NCBI RefSeq assembly: GCF_947493425.1
Contig: NZ_CANLRP010000029.1
Location: 1 to 64,000, forward strand
Origin: an uncultured Microscilla sp.
Lineage (GTDB): Bacteria; Bacteroidota; Bacteroidia; Cytophagales; Microscillaceae
DNA length: 64,000 nt
Direction: 5' to 3'
In this document: positions 9,314-16,962 of the stretch, in pieces
How positions within the stretch are numbered: the stretch's first letter is position 1
Layout: each line of letters starts with the position of its first letter
The notes under the pieces: model-generated
The model's input: the letters and a program-made list of their open reading frames with translations, nothing else
The model's database searches: none
Told to the model about the DNA's origin: nothing
Position numbers and translations under genes: made by a program

Positions 9314-9514
9314 AGTATTTTGGTCTATATGATGAATGGTTTTAGTTGGAAGGGGAACGTAGCTCAAAAGTAGTTTGTTGGGATGTTTTGCCTATAGTTC
9401 AACTTTAGTTTTTTTACCTACCCCCTTTTGTGTTTGAGATTGTCTTTTTTTTTAGGGAGTAAATTAAAAATACTTAGGAAAATGTTCAAAATAAGTGTCG
9501 ATCCTTAACACCTA

Positions 9515-10750
9515 CTAAGTAAGGTTTTCTCTAACATCAATTTGAGAGGCTTTACGGGCGGGGTAATATGCTGCCAAAAAAGTAATCAAGACAATGGTAA
9601 TACAAGTAAATATAAAATCTATAGGTTTAAGTTTTACCGGATAAGCTTCTACCACAGTAGTAGAGGTGCCCATACCTATAAACCCATACTTCTGTTGAAG
9701 TATGGCAAGGGTTGTAGCTACCAAAAGCCCAATTATTGCCCCACTAAAAGCAATGATTCCTCCCTCCATCATAAATATCTTACGGATAGTTTTAGCTGAG
9801 GCTCCCATAGATAAAAGCACTGCTACATCTTTTTTCTTATCAATCATGAGCATCATCAGCGAAAAGAAAATATTGATAGAGGCAACCAATAAAATAAAAG
9901 ATAATGTGATGTATACAAAAAGCTTTTCTATTTGAATTGCTTTTAACAAGTTGGCTTGTTGTTCGTTACGGTCAAGCACCTTAAAGTTATTGCCCAAAAC
10001 CTCTTTAATGCCCTCTTTTGTAGCATCAGTATCTGCCTTTTCTTTGAGTTGAATTTCGAGCGAAGTGCGTCGGTTATCGTATTGCAATAGGTTAGCGGCA
10101 AACTTCAAAGGTACAAATACATAGCTTGCATCATATTGTTGTTCCAGTGAAAAAACACCAATCGGGAAAATCGCTTTTTTATTGATCAATTTTTTTTCAG
10201 CATTAATACCCAGCGTTATTTTTTTTACCTTTTTAGGGTACCAAAGCTGCAGTGCGTCAAAGTCGTTACGTAAACCAATAGCAAGTGTGTATTGTACCCC
10301 TTGTCCTATGACTGCCCTGGGGCGTCCGTTTTTATACAAAGCAAATTCCCCTTTTCGAATGGCAGAGTCCATACGGGTTTGTTCCAGGTAGTTTTCACTT
10401 ACACCCTTAATTTTCACTACCATTTGCCCATTTTTATAGCGCAAAACAGCATTGTCTTCTATTATTTCACTGACAATTTTTACTCCTGGTACTGCCTCAA
10501 TTTTTTTGATCAAGTGAGGAGTTACTTCAAACGATTTACCTTTGATGGGTTCTACCTTAAGCTCTGGGTTAAAAGTATCGTGCAAGCCTTGAATTAATTC
10601 TTGCAAACCATTAAACACTGATAATACTAAAATAAGGGCTATAGTACCAACCGCCACTTCTATCATAGATAAGATAGAAATGACGTTGATAAATTGCTTT
10701 TTATGTTTTGAAAAAAAATATCGGCGAGCGATAAATAAAGGTAAATTCAT
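9515..10750 (-). CDS. LolC/LolE-type ABC transporter permease (FtsX-like), downstream of rbfA
   Basis: The preferred start is the ATG at 10750 (MNLPLFIARRYFFSKHK), which gives a compact cytoplasmic N-terminus before helix 1 (ISILSMIEVAVGTIALILVLSVF). It is followed by a periplasmic domain and three C-terminal helices, with the FtsX motif KKKDVAVLLSMGASAKTIRK. The alternative start at 10771 adds seven residues. The gene follows rbfA by about 30 bases on the same strand, an arrangement common in Bacteroidota, and is probably cotranscribed. It is paralogous to the permease at 6240-7505; a LolCE-like pair sharing a distant ATPase is plausible but unproven. Confidence 0.9.
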   Translation of the reverse strand: MNLPLFIARRYFFSKHKKQFINVISILSMIEVAVGTIALILVLSVFNGLQELIQGLHDTFNPELKVEPIKGKSFEVTPHLIKKIEAVPGVKIVSEIIEDNAVLRYKNGQMVVKIKGVSENYLEQTRMDSAIRKGEFALYKNGRPRAVIGQGVQYTLAIGLRNDFDALQLWYPKKVKKITLGINAEKKLINKKAIFPIGVFSLEQQYDASYVFVPLKFAANLLQYDNRRTSLEIQLKEKADTDATKEGIKEVLGNNFKVLDRNEQQANLLKAIQIEKLFVYITLSFILLVASINIFFSLMMLMIDKKKDVAVLLSMGASAKTIRKIFMMEGGIIAFSGAIIGLLVATTLAILQQKYGFIGMGTSTTVVEAYPVKLKPIDFIFTCITIVLITFLAAYYPARKASQIDVRENLT

Positions 10751-10779
10751 AAGAGTCTTTACTTCATACAACCAGTTGG

Positions 10780-11166
10780 TTAACGTGTCTCTTCGTCACC
10801 TTCGTTGTTGCTGCTGGGAGGAATGTCAAGGTTGTCAAATAGCTCATCCATTTTTTGTACGTAATCACTGGTATCATCCAGAAAAAAACGGAGCTCAGGT
10901 ATAGCTCTTACCTGGTTTTTTATTTTACGAGCCAATACCTGCCTGATCATCTTGTTGTTGTCCTCAGCGATATCTACCACAGCTTGTTTATCGCTTGCTG
11001 CCAAAATGCTTAAATATACATAAGCAATCCCCAAGTCGGGGGTGACTTTTACATTAGTGATAGTTACAAAGTGAGTCTTAAAAATGTCTTTGACTTCTCT
11101 TTGAAAAATATCTGCTAAGTCTTTCTGTATAAGTCGGGCAAATTTTTGTTGTCTTTTTGATTCCAT
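10780..11166 (-). CDS. rbfA: Ribosome-binding factor A
   Basis: The single KH-type domain has the RbfA landmarks: the N-terminal KRQQKFARLIQKDLADIFQ helix, the central strands around VTPDLGIAYVYLSIL, and the family signature FFLDDTSDYVQKMDELF. RbfA matures the 30S subunit by acting on 16S rRNA helix 1. I chose the ATG at 11166 (MESKRQQK) over an upstream GTG at 11172. The GTG lies at the last base of a TAnnTTTG promoter element and would precede the transcription start. The acidic tail (SNNEGDEETR) is short. The length of about 128 residues is normal. Confidence 0.95.
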   Translation of the reverse strand: MESKRQQKFARLIQKDLADIFQREVKDIFKTHFVTITNVKVTPDLGIAYVYLSILAASDKQAVVDIAEDNNKMIRQVLARKIKNQVRAIPELRFFLDDTSDYVQKMDELFDNLDIPPSSNNEGDEETR

Positions 11167-11171
11167 TGGCA

Positions 11172-11179
11172 CAAAGTTA
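11172..11179 (-). promoter_or_regulatory. Putative -7 element (TAACTTTG) immediately before rbfA
   Basis: On the minus strand TAACTTTG ends six bases before the rbfA ATG. With the usual 5-7 nt to the transcription start, the message would begin at or next to the start codon. No good -33 box is visible. Confidence 0.45.
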
Positions 11180-11366
11180 CAGTTAATTTGATTATTTTTT
11201 TAATACTCTTAGGAGAATTTCATTTTTACTGTAATTTTGCTTGCAATTTTTTTGCAGTGATAAAGGCTTGTTTAAACTCTTGCCATCAATACCTGAAATT
11301 TACTCTTTTAGCTTACATGATTGAGTGCCAGACAAACACTGAAAACCACAATAAATCACTACTGTT

Positions 11367-12809
11367 TTGATTACTTTTTTCAGAATAAACGCCGCTTATA
11401 AATTTATTTTTTTATTCCTGCTTTTTGTCGGGTTACGTTTGCCTTTTATTATCAATGGCCTGCCTTTGACTATACCAGAACTTAACTGGATGTTGATTGG
11501 CGAAAAAATGAACATGGGCTTTAGCCTGTACGACAAAATTTGGGATGATATCAGCCCGTTGTCAGCGTTGATTTACTGGCTCATGGATCGTTTCTTCGGA
11601 AAATCGTACTTTGCTTATCAAATCATTGCCTCAGTGTTGGTGTTTGCCCAGGCTATTATTATCAATGATATCTTTCGCCGCCGTCAGGTTTTTGTTGAAA
11701 TTACCCTTTTACCCGCGTTTTTGTACCTTGTCATTACCAGTTGTTTTATTGACTTTTACATTCTATCACCCGCTTTGCTTGCCAACACTTTTATGTTGTT
11801 AGTGATCAACTATACTTTGTGGCATGTAAACGAAAAAAGTAGAAAAAATGCTGTGTTTGAAATAGGGGCTTATACTGGAGTAGCCACCTTGTTTTTTCTT
11901 CCTTCTTTCTTCATTATTTTAGTGCCGCTTTTTTCTTTTATGTTACTTACAGGCACCAAACTCAAGGGTTATTTTCTAATGCTGTTTGCGTTTTTGTTTA
12001 CTATAGGTATTTCATTTCTCACCTTCTATATGAGCAACGACGAATACAGTTTTTATCGCAGCTACTTCGAGTCTGTAGTGTATGTAAGCAAGCAATTGTA
12101 CCTATCGCCTCGTAGCCTGCTTATAATTTTTACCATTCCTTTACTTATCACCATTTGGGCAATGGCAACCATCAGCGGGCACCGCTACACCAATTACCAA
12201 AACCGTTGTCGTCGTATTATGTCTTTTTGGTTATTTGCGTCATTGATTTCTGTCTTCTTAAGCACTAAAATTTCTGCCAATAACCTGGTGTTTGCCATTC
12301 CGGCAATGACGTTCTTTTTGAGCCACATGTTTTTAAACCTGAAGCGTGCCTGGTTACGCGAACTATTATTTTTGTTATTAGTGTTGTCAGTCGCATTCAG
12401 TGGTTACGCCATTGTTTATCGTTTTTTACCAGAAGTAGCTTACAATACTCCAGTAACTCAAGTAAAACTTGATCGTTTGTTAGTGAAAAAGCACTCGATA
12501 CAAGAGGACTTAAAGGGTAAAAAAATTCTGGTACTGGGCAGTAATATCAGTTATTATCAGGGAGCACAACTGGCCACCCCTTACCTTAATTGGGAATTGT
12601 CGCAGCACCACTTCTCTAATATGAACCAGTATAATATTATGAAAGAAATTTATGAAAACTTTAAGCAAGACTTACCAGATGTAATCATAGATGAAAAAAA
12701 CTACTTTCAACAAATACTGGCTCCTTTGCCCATCATCGCCAATCAATACATCAAACGGGCAGGAACCAATATGTATATCATAGATCCCCGTTTACAAAGT
12801 AAGAAGTAG
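11367..12809 (+). CDS. Polytopic membrane protein, possible GT-C-like glycosyltransferase
   Basis: The 480-residue protein has about ten hydrophobic segments. The first spans residues about 12-30 (YKFIFLFLLFVGLRLPFII). The last lies near residue 330-350 (LLFLLLVLSVAFSGYAIVYRF). A soluble C-terminal domain of about 125 residues follows. The loop after helix 1 contains acidic residues (PELNWMLIGEK, DDISPLSALIYWL). This is reminiscent of GT-C-fold lipid-linked sugar transferases, but no diagnostic motif is clear. The start is TTG at 11367, because no ATG lies before the first helix. The intergenic region to rbfA holds no obvious promoter. Function unknown. Confidence 0.8.
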   Translation: MITFFRINAAYKFIFLFLLFVGLRLPFIINGLPLTIPELNWMLIGEKMNMGFSLYDKIWDDISPLSALIYWLMDRFFGKSYFAYQIIASVLVFAQAIIINDIFRRRQVFVEITLLPAFLYLVITSCFIDFYILSPALLANTFMLLVINYTLWHVNEKSRKNAVFEIGAYTGVATLFFLPSFFIILVPLFSFMLLTGTKLKGYFLMLFAFLFTIGISFLTFYMSNDEYSFYRSYFESVVYVSKQLYLSPRSLLIIFTIPLLITIWAMATISGHRYTNYQNRCRRIMSFWLFASLISVFLSTKISANNLVFAIPAMTFFLSHMFLNLKRAWLRELLFLLLVLSVAFSGYAIVYRFLPEVAYNTPVTQVKLDRLLVKKHSIQEDLKGKKILVLGSNISYYQGAQLATPYLNWELSQHHFSNMNQYNIMKEIYENFKQDLPDVIIDEKNYFQQILAPLPIIANQYIKRAGTNMYIIDPRLQSKK

Positions 12810-12853
12810 AGGTTATCTAAATGTCAGGGAAATTGATTTTTTCTGGCTTTTGT

Positions 12854-12884
12854 TTTGAGTACTCGGTCAAAAGTCATATATTTG
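12854..12884 (+). promoter_or_regulatory. Consensus Bacteroidota promoter
   Basis: TTTG at 12854-12857 is followed after 19 bases by TATATTTG at 12877-12884, a full match to the -33/-7 consensus. The predicted transcription start is about 12890. What follows is not an ORF but two hairpins and a T-run. Confidence 0.8.
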
Positions 12885-12890
12885 TAATGT

Positions 12891-12987
12891 TAGAATAGAC
12901 TGACACTGTCAGTCATTCTTTCCATAGCTGGTTGAAGGATCTTAGGGGAGAGAGTTTAAACTCTTTACCCTGAGCATCTTTTTTTTT
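12891..12987 (+). ncRNA. Candidate small RNA with two hairpins and intrinsic terminator
   Basis: Starting about 7 bases after the -7 box, the first hairpin is 12892-12919 (AGAAT and GACTGACA arms, one bulged base, 3-base loop). An unpaired linker of about 18 bases follows (12920-12937). A long imperfect hairpin at 12938-12978, with AGAGTTTAAACTCT at its tip, is then followed directly by nine Ts (12979-12987). There is no ATG. The upstream gene ends at 12809 and the next begins at 13104 behind its own -7 element, so this reads as an autonomous ~97-nt transcript. No known RNA family is recognised; 6S-like RNA should be tested. Confidence 0.65.
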
Positions 12988-13065
12988 GTCCCTACCCCAA
13001 AAATATTCCCTTTCTTTAATTCAAATATTACTTGCTTGATAAAACCCTTTGTAGTTTTACTTTGG

Positions 13066-13073
13066 TATCTTTG
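13066..13073 (+). promoter_or_regulatory. Putative -7 element (TATCTTTG)
   Basis: TATCTTTG matches TAnnTTTG. The nearest TTTG (13048-13051) is only 14 bases away, so the -33 box is weak. It predicts a start near 13080, which rules out the upstream in-frame start at 13032 and supports 13104 for the next gene. Confidence 0.5.
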
Positions 13074-13103
13074 CGCTTTCCAAAAAAACACATCAACAAT
13101 ACA

Positions 13104-13778
13104 ATGATACAAAAGCTCAAAAAAACAGGCATTGACCGTTTAGATAATTTTCTATATGAATTTGCCCCTATCGATTTAACTTGGTGGGACAAAGACCACC
13201 TCACAGCCCTTGAGGTAGAGACAAGAACTCATGAAGATAAACAAGATTATTCAATATGTATCGTCTTTTGTCCTGAGGCAGAAGGGTTGTTAGAGCGAAC
13301 CATTGTGTTTTATACTGCTTTTAACGATCATGAATTGACCGAAACCACACTAATAGACAAAGATGTATTAGAGCATTTACAAGATGATATTCAACTGGAG
13401 TTTTCTGAAAATCAAAATGCTTACTTTACCGACGATTTCAACGAGACAAAATCTGTTCTAAGTCATATTTTTCACTTAGTAAAAGACCAAAAAACAGTGG
13501 AAAGGTACCCGTTGGAAGAGGGGGATGGTGAGCTTAAGGCAGGGGACATATTAGATCACTTTATAGGGATGATACACATCAACTCAGCAGAGTTTACCAA
13601 AGAAAGCATTGCTGAACATTTAAAAACAGGCATCGAATATGAAGGACAAGAATACCTAGAAGCCTTACAAGAAGATATTAAAAATGGAATAGCCGCCAAT
13701 TTTCAGGACGAATATGCAGTGGAGATTGAAAAACCTGCCCTGGATTTGATTATTGAGGTAGTAAATGAATACAAGTAA
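13104..13778 (+). CDS. Conserved-looking acidic cytoplasmic protein, unknown
   Basis: From the ATG at 13104 the product is 224 residues and begins MIQKLKKTGIDRLDNFLYEF. It is soluble and strongly acidic, with no signal peptide or membrane segment. It alternates predicted strands (YSICIVFCPEAEG, RTIVFYTAF) and helices (ILDHFIGMIHINSAEFTKESIAEHL). I do not recognise the family. It is single-gene, preceded by its own promoter element and the small-RNA candidate. An attenuator relationship with that RNA is possible but less likely because the -7 element lies after the terminator. Confidence 0.75.
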   Translation: MIQKLKKTGIDRLDNFLYEFAPIDLTWWDKDHLTALEVETRTHEDKQDYSICIVFCPEAEGLLERTIVFYTAFNDHELTETTLIDKDVLEHLQDDIQLEFSENQNAYFTDDFNETKSVLSHIFHLVKDQKTVERYPLEEGDGELKAGDILDHFIGMIHINSAEFTKESIAEHLKTGIEYEGQEYLEALQEDIKNGIAANFQDEYAVEIEKPALDLIIEVVNEYK

Positions 13779-13858
13779 ACCTGGTTGCCTACGACTTACC
13801 CAATATGATCTTTTTCTGGACTGTATAGGGTAAGTTGATAGGTATTAGAAATAGATAG

Positions 13859-14392
13859 CTACCTGTTTTTGTTCAAGTAAGCTTCTTGGACTACATTCAT
13901 TGGGTAAGTAGTGACGATGGGTACGTTTTTTTGTCCACCTGTTTTATTCAGTGCTTCATGTTTGCCAGAGTATACCCTAAAAATAATTTGTTTATCGATG
14001 GGTTGCAACTGATAAGTAATCATAAGCATACTGCCTTTTACCTCAAAACGAGTCACCAGCGTATTGCCCAGCATATAAGCATCCAGTAAAATAGAATTTT
14101 TTTCGTCTATAATAAATTTGCCATTGCCCTTATCCAGTAACTCATAAGGGCGGATTTGCATGCTGCTTCCTTCTCCATAAATCACAGTCCAACTATAGCG
14201 GGTACTAGAGTCGGTGGGTTGTATATTGAGTGTCATCGGAAAACTCAATGGTTTGCCATCTTTGGCATTGTCTACTTTAAGTTGACCTTTCCAAGTGCCT
14301 AGCCAGCTTGATATTGAGCTGGTTTTGGTGTTTTGAGCTTGTGCGCTAAAAATAAATAATTGTAAACCAAGTATCAGTATTAATTGCCTCAT
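13859..14392 (-). CDS. Small secreted protein, unknown function
   Basis: The 177-residue product has a clear signal peptide (MRQLILILGLQLFIFSAQAQ). A beta-rich mature domain follows, beginning with SSWLGTWKGQLKV, with an internal PMTLNIQPTDSSTRYSWTV strand pair. The WLGTWKG start is typical of lipocalin-like or DUF4488-like secreted sheets in Bacteroidota, but I cannot assign a family. A TAACTTTG element about 20 bases before the ATG supports the start. The gene is monocistronic. Confidence 0.75.
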   Translation of the reverse strand: MRQLILILGLQLFIFSAQAQNTKTSSISSWLGTWKGQLKVDNAKDGKPLSFPMTLNIQPTDSSTRYSWTVIYGEGSSMQIRPYELLDKGNGKFIIDEKNSILLDAYMLGNTLVTRFEVKGSMLMITYQLQPIDKQIIFRVYSGKHEALNKTGGQKNVPIVTTYPMNVVQEAYLNKNR

Positions 14393-14413
14393 GTAATGGA
14401 TTGATTATATCTC

Positions 14414-14421
14414 CAAAGTTA
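14414..14421 (-). promoter_or_regulatory. Putative -7 element (TAACTTTG)
   Basis: On the minus strand this gives a 5' UTR of about 15 nt for the secreted-protein gene ending at 13859. No strong -33 box is visible. Confidence 0.5.
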
Positions 14422-14507
14422 TAAAGTTCTATATAATTTGGCGAAAAGTGTACCAAGAATAAAGCAAATAAGAAATGGGGTAAAAATAATCTGGCCCTGC
14501 TTCAAAA

Positions 14508-14551
14508 TAAAAAACCACCTGCTTCGGGCAAAACCCGATTGGCGAGGTGGT
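14508..14551 (-). terminator. Intrinsic terminator of the sigma/anti-sigma operon
   Basis: Read on the minus strand, the stem ACCACCT/AGGTGGT encloses a second stem CGGG-TTTT-CCCG and is followed by TTTTTTA. It lies about 95 bases past the stop of the barrel-linker protein. Confidence 0.7.
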
Positions 14552-14643
14552 AAGCAAGCATTCTGACATCAGTTATTAAGCCAGCCTTTAGTTGATAATA
14601 TTCAATTCAGCATATTTTCTTAAAAGCCAAACAAGCCCCCATT

Positions 14644-16281
14644 TTATTGAAGTTTCCAAATCAGTCCTAACCTCAAACTTGTAAAAAATGGTTTTACCCG
14701 ATAAGCAGTATTGGCTTGATTGATGTCATTGAGGTAGTAGTTAAAGGTAGGTTTGATATAAAACCCGACTTTTTTGCTCAATGGCAATCGCAGGTCATAC
14801 CCCAGGTTGATTACATGTTGAATACGTGAACTGCTTTCTTTGACCACTTCATTTTTGGTTTGGGTAACTGTACCAGTGGCTTTATTGATAGCCACCCCCA
14901 AGTAGAGTTGGTGTTGCCAGTGTTTGCCAAACAATAGATAGTTAATTCCCATCTGTACCCCTACATCCTGATATTTGTAACGGTAACTTTCGGTTTCAGA
15001 ACTATAAACTGGTGTCGCAATTATTTCACTGCTACTCACTACATCCACTATAATACTGTCAGGTACCGTATTTCTGAAACTGTACCCAATGTGGTTGTTG
15101 AGTTGAGTATAACTCAGACCCCATACTACGCTCCATCGGCGCGATAAGTGATTCTCCAGCATGATACCCCCACTAAAGCCTAAGTTATTGCCCGAAAACA
15201 CCGTGTTTTTTACCAAACCTTGAATAATCACCTCATCCTCTTTGTTAGTGATCAAACGATGAGCATTGTAAGTAGGTGCAACAAAAGCCCTCAGTAAAAG
15301 CCCTCGTTTAGTTTTCTTTTTTGTTTCGGAGTAAGGCACTTTTTTTAGCTCCAAAGCATATTTTTTTGTTGCCATCATTGGCAAACTTTTCGTTTTTAAA
15401 GGCGAGACACTAAAATGCTTTGAATGATTTTTCTGAGTACTTTTTGCCCCTTTTTTAGTCAGCTTGGGGATTATTATTGAGTTTGTCCCTACGATTGTTT
15501 GTTTATCATTTCCTTTGTTTTTTTGGTTTGTCACCAATTTGTCTTTTGGTTTGGTGGTATTTGGGGTTGTCTTTACTACTTTTGGTTTGTCACTGCCTTT
15601 GGTTGCTTGGATTATCACCAATTTGCCTTTTGGTTTGTTGGTATGTATAGTATTCGGCGTTGCCTTTACTACTTTTGGTTTGTCACTGCCTTTGGTTGTT
15701 TGGATTATCACCAATTCGTCCTTTGGTTTGTTGGTGTATGTAGTATTCGGCGTTGCCTTTACTACTTTTGGTTTGTCACTGCCTTTGATTGTTTGGATTA
15801 TCACCAATTCGTCCTTTGGTTTGTTGGTGTATGTAGTATTCGGTGTTGCCTTTACTACTTTTGGTTTGTCACTGCCTTTGGTTGTTTGGATTATTGTCAC
15901 CACCTTAGTAGTTGAGGGCTTTGTTATTTTTTTATTCTTTGTAGTATGGTTGGTATTTGCCTGAGAAGCCTCTTTATTTTGTAGGTAAAACCTGCCAAGC
16001 GTTTTACTATAAGTTGTATCTATGCTTTGGGTAATAGAATAGTTATCCTTGGTCTTTAAACCAATATGATAAGTGCTTTGAGGAATACACCAAAGGATAC
16101 AGGCGATCAATATCCAGCGTTTTTTGACAAACCAAGGCTTACTTTGAACAGGTATAGGTGAGTCTTGATTTATTTCCCCAAAAATTTTGTCCCAGGCATC
16201 TGTTGCTGGATCAGCTTCTAGGTTCTCAAACCGTCCTTTCAAAAACTCTTCAAATGAATTGTCATCCAATGGTTCTTCCAC
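14644..16281 (-). CDS. Anti-sigma-like transmembrane protein with K/P/T-rich repeat linker and C-terminal beta-barrel-like domain
   Basis: The 545-residue protein starts with an acidic cytoplasmic segment (residues 1-48, containing ATDAWDKIFGEI, typical of Bacteroidota anti-sigma-like N-termini). One membrane helix follows (about 54-72). The next ~200 residues are rich in Lys, Thr and Pro and include four near-identical 31-residue units around GSDKPKVVKATPNT. The last ~215 residues (LLLRAFVAPTYNAHR to the final SLRLGLIWKLQ) alternate strands like an outer-membrane barrel of the PorT/OMP_b-brl type. The start is a GTG that overlaps the TAG of the sigma gene by one base, so the two are translationally coupled. 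It is probably a regulator of the upstream ECF sigma factor. Spanning of both membranes is inference. Confidence 0.8.
   Translation of the reverse strand: MEEPLDDNSFEEFLKGRFENLEADPATDAWDKIFGEINQDSPIPVQSKPWFVKKRWILIACILWCIPQSTYHIGLKTKDNYSITQSIDTTYSKTLGRFYLQNKEASQANTNHTTKNKKITKPSTTKVVTIIQTTKGSDKPKVVKATPNTTYTNKPKDELVIIQTIKGSDKPKVVKATPNTTYTNKPKDELVIIQTTKGSDKPKVVKATPNTIHTNKPKGKLVIIQATKGSDKPKVVKTTPNTTKPKDKLVTNQKNKGNDKQTIVGTNSIIIPKLTKKGAKSTQKNHSKHFSVSPLKTKSLPMMATKKYALELKKVPYSETKKKTKRGLLLRAFVAPTYNAHRLITNKEDEVIIQGLVKNTVFSGNNLGFSGGIMLENHLSRRWSVVWGLSYTQLNNHIGYSFRNTVPDSIIVDVVSSSEIIATPVYSSETESYRYKYQDVGVQMGINYLLFGKHWQHQLYLGVAINKATGTVTQTKNEVVKESSSRIQHVINLGYDLRLPLSKKVGFYIKPTFNYYLNDINQANTAYRVKPFFTSLRLGLIWKLQ
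15520..15915 (-). repeat. Four tandem 93-bp units within the anti-sigma-like gene
   Basis: Equivalent points recur at 15568, 15661, 15754 and 15847, an exact 93-bp (31-codon) period. The units are nearly identical at DNA level; the outermost is diverged and a flanking partial unit lacks three codons. In-frame period and identity suggest recent expansion and possible length variation of the linker. Confidence 0.9.
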
Positions 16282-16817
16282 TAGCGTATAATTTCTAATT
16301 TTTTAAACTTCTTTTTAAGCATCTTTTTTGCCTTGAGCAACTGTGTTTTAGAAGTACTCTCCGAAATACCTAAAAACTGAGCAATTTCTTTGTGAGCGTA
16401 TCCCTCTATTACAAATAAGTTAAATACCATACGGTATCCGTCGGGTAAACTTTGTACTACTTCTAAAAGTTCTTCATTACTTAACTTGCTCAAAATTAGG
16501 TCATCTCCCTGGGTAGGTTCCAGTAAAAAATCCTGGTTGTGATGACCATAGTGTTTTTTGTGTCGATGAAAGTAATTGATGGCAGTATGAATCACAATTT
16601 TTTTGATCCAAACCTCCAGCGAATCTACTTTCTGAATAGTTGTTAAAGCTTTAAATACCCTTACAAAAGCCTCTTGGAACACATCTTCAGCATCTTCTTG
16701 ATTTTGTGTATAACGTTTACATATTCCCATTAATTTGCGAGAGTATATTTGAAACAACAGCTTTTGTACACGAGGGTTTTTTGCCTTACAACCTTCTAAT
16801 AACTCCTGATCTGTCAT
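16281..16817 (-). CDS. ECF-family RNA polymerase sigma factor
   Basis: The 178-residue protein has the two-domain ECF layout. Region 2 contains the LLFQIYSRKLMGICKRYTQN helix and the -10-recognition segment DAEDVFQEAFVRVFKAL. Region 4 ends with GYAHKEIAQFLGISESTSKT, a typical -35-recognising helix-turn-helix. It would direct polymerase to a small regulon, probably controlled by the coupled membrane protein encoded next (stop/start overlap TAGTG at 16279-16283). The target promoters are not evident here. A hairpin (16871-16900) lies between it and the preceding lipoprotein gene. Confidence 0.96.
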   Translation of the reverse strand: MTDQELLEGCKAKNPRVQKLLFQIYSRKLMGICKRYTQNQEDAEDVFQEAFVRVFKALTTIQKVDSLEVWIKKIVIHTAINYFHRHKKHYGHHNQDFLLEPTQGDDLILSKLSNEELLEVVQSLPDGYRMVFNLFVIEGYAHKEIAQFLGISESTSKTQLLKAKKMLKKKFKKLEIIR

Positions 16818-16870
16818 GAAAAAACGTGAGTGGTTGTGGCATTTTTATTTTTCTCTTTGAAAGTGCATAA

Positions 16871-16900
16871 CCCCACAACCTTAAAATAAGGCTGTGGGGT
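16871..16900 (-). terminator. Hairpin between lipoprotein gene and sigma gene
   Basis: CCCCACAACCTT pairs with AAGGCTGTGGGG (12 bp, one G-U) around a 5-base loop, 60-90 bases past the lipoprotein stop and just before the sigma gene. No clean T-run follows, so it may be a weak terminator or an mRNA-processing hairpin. Confidence 0.55.
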
Positions 16901-16962
16901 AATTGGTTTATTCACTTCAATAAACTTGTAGCTTATTGTCTGAAGCTTTGTTATATAATCCA

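Noticed and set aside
11188-11370. 60-codon plus-strand frame
   Set aside because: It has an AT-rich, Cys/Phe-rich product with no start signal. The downstream membrane protein starts in another frame.
15520-15915. Tandem repeats as a CRISPR array
   Set aside because: The units are contiguous, 93 bp, without unique spacers, and keep the reading frame.
15464-15964. Plus-strand frames of 166 and 138 codons opposite the anti-sigma-like gene
   Set aside because: They are antisense readings of the 93-bp coding repeats, with a repetitive Phe/Val-rich product. The minus-strand gene is coherent and coupled to the sigma gene.
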